Assembly (NCBI GenBank): GCA_947095585.1
Contig: OX352762.1
Location: 121,054,930 to 121,118,929, forward strand
Length of the DNA: 64,000 nucleotides
Direction: 5' to 3'
Origin: Nephrocerus scutellatus
Lineage: Eukaryota; Arthropoda; Insecta; Diptera; Pipunculidae
This document shows, one piece after another, positions 58,661 to 64,000 of this stretch (its first letter is position 1; each line of letters starts with the position of its first letter). The notes below the pieces were generated by a model, which was not told where the DNA came from, ran no database searches, and saw nothing but the letters and a program-made list of their open reading frames with translations. Made by a program: the position numbers and the translations under genes.

Positions 58661-58812
58661 TTTCCGTCCACCGATTGTAATAGGACTTCAGCGATACCAA
58701 CGAACTATGCCACCACATCATGTGGTAAATATCTGGGATGCACAATCGATCTTAAGGTCACAGTGCATAAGGCTTCTCAGCCCACCAACAATAATAATAA
58801 CTTACACCGCTG
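58661..58812 (+). mobile_element. second family Y 3' end, head-to-tail with the first
   Basis: Repeats the 3' UTR found just upstream: CATCTGGGATGCACAAT-type sequence (here ATATCTGGGATGCACAATCG), CTTAAGGTCACAGTGCATAA, GCCCACCAACAATAATAATA. Only about 150 bases of element are present, i.e. a strongly 5'-truncated insertion at the tail of the previous one. Confidence 0.75.
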
Positions 58813-58879
58813 ACTAAGAATATAATAATAATTTATTTTTTTTTATATTTTTGCTCAAAAAATATATATGAAGATTACC

Positions 58880-59650
58880 TCATCTGAGAGGAATTCCTCC
58901 TTAAAATAGTTGCTAATATAAAAGAATCATACAACAACGCAAAGTGCTTCGTTTTGCATATGGACATCTCTTCGATTCCCTGTCTTACTAGACAAGGGGT
59001 TGTTCTATCCCCAATCCTTTTTCTAATAGCAACAGATGTTGTACTGGCTGCCACAGTTGATACAGTGGAGAGACATGGCATGGCAATGGAGACGAATTTA
59101 AAGGCTAAGACAATTGGATTATGCCGATGATATTTCCTGGCAAGTAACATCAGTGGGCTTAAGGGAATGTGTCAATCACTGAAGGTGAAAGTAGAGTCTA
59201 AGGATAAATGGCTATACCACAAAAATAATGCCCACAGGCCGCTCCATGCATCGGCGTGTTATTTTGCAGGAGACACTTATTGAAGAGGTCGAAAAGTTAA
59301 ATTACCTCTGAAGTATAGTTTTAGCTGATGGTGGTACAGACCTGGACGTCAATAGCAAAATAATGTAGCTTGAGGTGCCTACGTTGCTCTATCTCCAATT
59401 TGGAAATCCCCTTAAGCCCTAAGTTTAGATTCATCGAATCCAATGTTAAAGCTGTCCTCTTATATGTCTGCGAAAACTGGAAAGTCTCAGCAAACATCTC
59501 GAGCAAATTGCAGGCTTTTGTGAATCGCTATCTGCGCTACATCTTAAAGATTCTTTGGTCACAAATAATGTAAAACCAGGAATTGTGGCGTAAGACAAGT
59601 CAAGAGCTGTTGGAAGCGAAAATGGCGGTTGATTTGTCACACATTGAGGT
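58880..59650 (+). mobile_element. RTE-like LINE family W, RT second half
   Basis: LTRQGVVLSPILFLIATDVVL near 58980-59045, GLCR with a broken YADD region near 59110-59130, EEVEKLNYL near 59285, DGGTDLDVNSKI near 59325-59360, then the frame 59370-59573 with SPKFRFIESNVKAVLLYVCE and LQAFVNRYLRYILKILWSQIM. The last matches RCLRNILRVFWPNRI in the W copy at 27.7 kb. Confidence 0.75.
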
Positions 59651-61380
59651 AGCCAAATGATAATATCATAAAGCAGTTCTTTAAAGGGAACCCTCAGGGA
59701 ACCCTACTGCACACCAAACTTTTTATTTAAATAACAAAAAAAAAATTCGTCGTTATTATTTCTAATAATCAACATATTCTAAACGAACTTTTACTAAATA
59801 TTTATAAAAAACTTACCAGCAGCCAAAAATATTGAATTTTTAATTCAAACTCTTTTATTTACCATCTCAGTTCACTTAAACTTTATTTACCAAAGCCATT
59901 CTATCTGCCAAATAAAATAAAATCGAGAAAAATTTAGAATATGTACGAAAGTACATAAACAAATCAGATTAGTATCTCGAACAAAAATCTCATTAAATTC
60001 ATTTTTTTCATAAGATATTGTGTGGTAAAGTTGATGTCCTTTGTAATGGACGATGGAATCCAAAGCGTTAACTAAAAATTTTAAATAAATATTCAACAAA
60101 AGATTCTCAATCTTCAATTTGACCCTATCCGGTAGGAATGGGTTAAGCTCACTATCGTTGTTGATTACATAATACTCGTATTAGTTTAATATTTATTCTA
60201 TATGTACTTGGTCATCAAGCTAAACGCAAAAGCGTTATATCTTGTGATTTCCAATGTTTTTACAAAATTTACTACGCCGAACAATGTGGCACTCTGTGGA
60301 GAACACCCTTGTAAATAAACAAAATAACAAATTATTATTAGGCTGCTAGAGTGTGTGAGTGAGCGTGTGTCGCATAACCAAAATTTTCCTTTCGTGAATG
60401 ATAATGGCATACTTTGCAATTGGGATCGAGTCAAAGAGTCGAGGAAGTGCAAATCAAGATTATAATACTCGTACCTGGAACGGTGGGAAATGTAGGCCGA
60501 CCGATGGACGGACTGCACGTGCGCTGCTATAAATTCCATATGGGAATTTTGTGGCTACTTAACTGCACTGCACGTAGCGTTCAGTTTTCTGCATATTGCA
60601 CAATAGTTGGCTTTATTGTGTAGCGTCTTCCCAATGTTAGTTGTGTGATGCGAGAGATACAACAAGTGACCATCACATTCGTTGGCCGGCGGATTAGACG
60701 AAGAGTCAACATGACGCGATGTTGTATTCATAACAAAGACAATGGGTAATATGCCACTGTATGAGGAGAAAGTGAAACGTGATTTGATTTTGATCGTCTA
60801 TGATGCGATTTAGACGAGTGCCTATCGTATATAGGGACGGGCAATCAACGGTGTTGCCTGCCATCTCTACACTTTGGCACAGTCACAGTCTCCTTCTTAC
60901 AGCAATAACAAGATTAACGATTTGTTTTATTGTTCTTTACGTTATTGCTTGAGTGATATTTCAAAGTAAAACACATTAACAAAATTGCGTAATTATTGTT
61001 TTTTTATAACTTTATATAAAATAATCACAACAACAACAAAGTACATGCCGTATTTGAAAAAATCAACTACATACACAACTTTCTTGACGCCACATACCGT
61101 GAAAGCGCTCACCATCCAGGTTAATGGAATCGCAGTAGTTTTCAGGATAGTAATAGAGTTACAGAATAATACATATAAGAACAACCTGGTTAGCTTTTTC
61201 CGGATGGAAATTGATGTTTATTCTTACGATTCACCAGCGAGCTGTTTAAATGCCAAACGTCTTTGCAATAATTCGTCGTGCTCTTGCTCTTGAAAGCCGA
61301 TTATTGAAAACTTAAAATCGAATTGAAATTGTTGAGCAGACTCCCACAGAATAAGGACTCATTAGAAACTCACTCCAAAA
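59651..61380. other. intergenic with a possible core promoter
   Basis: No gene recognised. A GCTGCTATAAATTCC TATA-like box lies at 60524-60538 in a locally GC-rich patch (60480-60600) on the plus strand, with a TTCAGTTTTC initiator-like sequence about 50 bases on, too far for a standard pairing. No clear ORF follows. Confidence 0.3.
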
Positions 61381-61384
61381 AATC

Positions 61385-61565
61385 ACATGTGTTTAAAAGT
61401 TGAAGAAAATCGGGGAAATTTTAAAGAACAATTTATGGGTCCTTCCAACTCCGGGCGCGATCAATTCAAAACTTTAAGAAAAAGTGTCGTTCATCGGAGA
61501 TACACATGCGCATAAAACCGGCGCGATTACTTCCAAAGTTTTACAAAATTTGACGCATAAGTCAA
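61385..61565. repeat. foldback-type units, left-arm orientation
   Basis: ACATGTGTTTAAAAGTTGAA, GAAAATCGGGG, AAAGTGTCGTTCATCGGAGA, TACACATGCGCATAAAA. About one and a half units in the orientation of the left arm at 9.36-9.62 kb. Confidence 0.7.
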
Positions 61566-61712
61566 AATGCACATCAGTTATGACTTACAGTCAGTTTCGA
61601 TAGTCTGTCAGTCGCTAAGAGTGAAAATACATTGAGCGTATCCACAAAATACAAAAGAATCCTAAAGTTAGCTTTCCGTTATTAATCTGTACACTAGTTC
61701 TTTATTGTACGT

Positions 61713-61898
61713 ACTTGGCAACATAAAATGTAATTGGATACATACAGCAAATAGTTCACACATTTATTTATGTATTTGGTTTGTGCCTTCACTGAAACAA
61801 ATTAATCAACGAGTCATAAAGTATGCACTTCATAATAAAACGAAAATCATAGTAACATTTTCAAACGCCAATAGACGAAAGTGACTGTTTCATACACT
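61713..61898. repeat. left copy of a ~160-190 bp direct repeat flanking the transposase
   Basis: Begins ACTTGGCAACATAAAATGTA, includes GTATTTGGTTTGTGCCTTCA and AAATTAATCAACGAGTCAT, and ends CTGTTTCATACACT. It has an extra AT-rich insert compared with the right copy. Confidence 0.85.
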
Positions 61899-61989
61899 GA
61901 TGCGTCGGATTTTAAATTGAAATAAAACCACAATAATTCAAATTGATTGGGCAATCTTTATTACTTTTGTTTAGAACCATTCATGAAAT

Positions 61990-63042
61990 TTATTTTTTTA
62001 AGATAATCCCTTTCAAATGTTGGCCGCAATTGCGCCGTAATTCGGCCATCCGTAAACACAAATTTTGAAGGACTCGCTTGAGGACTTCGGTCGGTATCTC
62101 GTGAATAACTTGAGTAATGTTAGATTCCAATACCTCAATCGTATCTGGTTTATCCACAAAACATTTAGACTTTACATAGCCCCACAAAAAAAGTCAAAAA
62201 GATATCACACGATCTTGGTGGCCAATCAACCGGTCCAAAACGAGAGATCAATTGCTCACTGAAACGAGGACGCAGTAAATACATTGTGTCACGGGCTGTA
62301 TGGGATGTAGCGCCGTCTTGTTGGAGATCACGGGCTTCAATTTCCGGCATCAAAAAGTCGATTATCATGGCGCGATAGCGTTCGCCATTCACTGTTACAT
62401 TGGCGCTATCCTTGTCTTTGAAGAAATATGGGCCGATGATTCCTCCAGCCCATAGGCCGCGCCAAACGGTAGTTTTCAATGGATGTAATGGCAGTTCGTG
62501 AATGGCTTCGGGTTGCTCTTCAGCCCAAATATGGCAATTTTGCTTATTGACGAAGCCATTAAGCCAAAAATGGGCCTCACCGCTGAACAAAATTCCGGTG
62601 CCATAATACGGATCTTCGGCGAGTTTTTCAAGAGCCCAACGACTGAAAGTATTTGGAAGGTAGGCCGGCTTCAATTCTTGGACTAGCTGTATTTTATACG
62701 CTCTCAAACCAAGATCTCTGCGTAAAATCGCCCAAGTAGTGCCATAAGATAGGCCAAGCTGTTGATAATGGTGCCGAATCGATACTTCGGGGTTTTCGGC
62801 AAAACTCTCACTTACAGCCGCAATATTCTCTTCATTTCGGGCTGTACGTTGTCTAATCGGTCCAGTATCATCCAATTATGTAAAATTATTCTCAAGTTTG
62901 CCGATGGTATGCCGAATAGTGCGTTCGGTAGGACGATTATGTACATCAATGGTTGGCCTGAGCGAGCGTTGAACACTTTTTACAGAGCGTCGATTTTCGT
63001 AATACAATTTTGTAAAAGTTGTTTAAGCGTTACTCTTTCCAT
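61990..63042 (-). pseudogene. mariner/Tc1-superfamily transposase, near full-length but dead
   Basis: Starts at the ATG at 63042 (MERVTLKQLLQ), shifts frame to FYYENRRSVKSVQRSLRP-type (here LYYENRRSVKSVQ) in the helix-turn-helix region, and hits an in-frame TAA near 62880. It then runs open to 62165: RTARNEENIAAVSESFAENP, YGTGILFSGEAHFWLNGF, then VNGERYRAMIIDFLMPEIEA, then LQQDGATSHTARDTMYLLR and DWPPRSCDI. After frameshifts it ends LWGYVKSKCFVDK to about 61990. The first catalytic Asp (family SDEAHF) is Gly here. The segment between EARDL and QQDGA is shorter than in relatives as I recall them. The third acidic residue lies at a frameshift. Confidence 0.85.
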
Positions 63043-63158
63043 GATGAAATGTCAATGAATACTGAATAAAATTATGTATTTAGTTTGACAGTTGTCATGC
63101 GTAACATGTCAAAAAAATCCTATGTGAAAAGTACCACCAATCTGATCACCCTTTACTT

Positions 63159-63316
63159 ACTTGGCAACATAAAATGTAATTGTATACATGCAGCAAATAC
63201 TTCAGTCATCTATTTATGTATTTGGTTTGTGCCTTCACTGAAACAAATTAATCAACGAGTCATCAGTCATAAAGTATATAACTAGTATAGTATAGTATGT
63301 TACTGTTTCATACACT
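63159..63316. repeat. right copy of the direct repeat flanking the transposase
   Basis: Same start, middle and end as the left copy, same orientation, with a TATAGTATAGTATG microsatellite-like insert near the end (about 63283-63300). The good match means the duplication is young relative to the LINEs around it. Confidence 0.85.
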
Positions 63317-64000
63317 ATAACCTTGCTTCGAAAGTAGCCTTTACACACTCTAGTGAATAAACATATAAAATACTTTTGTTAATTACTGCAATCACAGCGA
63401 ACACACATTCTCAGAGTAATTTTGCATTGCGCATAACCGGTTTAGCAGAAAAACCGGTTTTGGTCGTGTGAAAAATAGCGTACATTACTCGCAGAAAAGT
63501 GCTGGCCGCACTCGGCTACCGCCTCTAGCTTCAAGTTTCTAACGTAAATGTAATAGATATTAGTGGACCTCTTGGTTTTTCATAAAAAAATTCATAGCAA
63601 CTTCCATTAATTTGCTGTATGCCATTATGTGGTGATGACTGCTCGCGAGACTTTCTGTTTCTTTGCAGCTACTTTAGACCTTACTCATAAGTAGCTAATA
63701 ATTTGGGCCACAAATCAACAAATCATTCCGTTACAAAGAAGCCACAAACATTCCCCCTATCATCTAATCACAACTACTTTGTGTTTTATATGGTATTCAT
63801 AATTTAGTACAATTATTATAGAAAACTATAAGACTCATTCCTCATATTAACTACTCAGAACTACTTAAAATGACTGGGAAAAGCAAAAGGCAATACACGA
63901 TAATTGTCTGCTTGTTATTACAAAATTAAAATAATGCGAGGGCTATGCATGGATAATTAAAGTATTTGTTATAAATGTAAAAACACAGCCAACGTTTTCT
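63317..64000. other. intergenic, no gene recognised
   Basis: AT-rich right edge with an AAACCGGTTT palindrome-like pair at about 63436-63461. No frame or repeat assigned. Confidence 0.45.

Noticed and set aside
60414..60623. TATA-box promoter with a 69-codon gene
   Set aside because: The TATA-like sequence and initiator-like sequence are about 50 bases apart and the ORF starts upstream of both, so the pieces do not fit together.
61713..63316. LTR retrotransposon
   Set aside because: The direct repeats enclose a mariner-type transposase on one strand, with no gag, protease or integrase, and no TG...CA ends or primer-binding site seen.

Overview
This is eukaryotic nuclear DNA, AT-rich and very repeat-dense, with short fly-type introns (a likely one is 86 bp). 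It carries non-LTR retrotransposons, tRNA-derived SINEs, mariner-type DNA transposons, a foldback-like element and minisatellites. The combination suggests a higher fly with a large genome; I would guess a tephritid fruit fly, but that is inference. Almost nothing in the window is host coding sequence. Nearly all the retrotransposon ORFs are broken by stops, frameshifts and deletions, so this is a graveyard of old inserts.

Layout. 1-2250 holds the 5' part of one convincing host gene on the minus strand: a secreted, low-complexity protein with a 413-codon exon, a second coding exon and a candidate 5' UTR exon. 2775-4310 is a degenerate minisatellite of about 42 bp units centred on AATCGATT. 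4375-4742 is a candidate small two-exon gene. 4800-6840 is intergenic with a nested inverted repeat. 6.8-13.1 kb holds a LINE (family V), a foldback-like element whose long inverted termini are built of ~120 bp repeats and which has a SINE inside, a LINE X fragment and a second type of SINE. 15.3-18.4 kb has a LINE with RNase H (family Y) and a LOA-like fragment (Z). 22.3-28.8 kb has a Jockey-like RT fragment, SINE-B, LINE X, SINE-A, an RTE-like element (W) ending in a TAAG repeat, and another RNase H fragment. 31.5-36.5 kb has a Jockey-clade RT (minus strand), a family Y 3' end and a second family V copy. 38.4-45.7 kb has an RT fragment, SINE-A, a second foldback-type array next to a perfect 32-bp hairpin, LOA-like Z interrupted by X, SINE-A and an RNase H fragment. 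48.0-55.6 kb has a ~110 bp tandem array, LINE RT fragments, two mariner relics and two SINEs. 57.2-63.3 kb has an internally deleted Y copy, a W copy, a foldback unit and a near full-length but dead mariner/Tc1-type transposase between direct repeats.

There is no operon or pathway logic here; the structure is nested and repeated mobile DNA around one host gene. I found no clearly new defence or metabolic system. The most unusual items are the foldback-like element with satellite-like termini, the perfect hairpin at 40828-40904 beside a sister array, the repeated pairing of LINE X 3' ends with oppositely oriented SINE-A copies, and the small spliced gene. LINE clade names are from motif style only; no tree or search was run.
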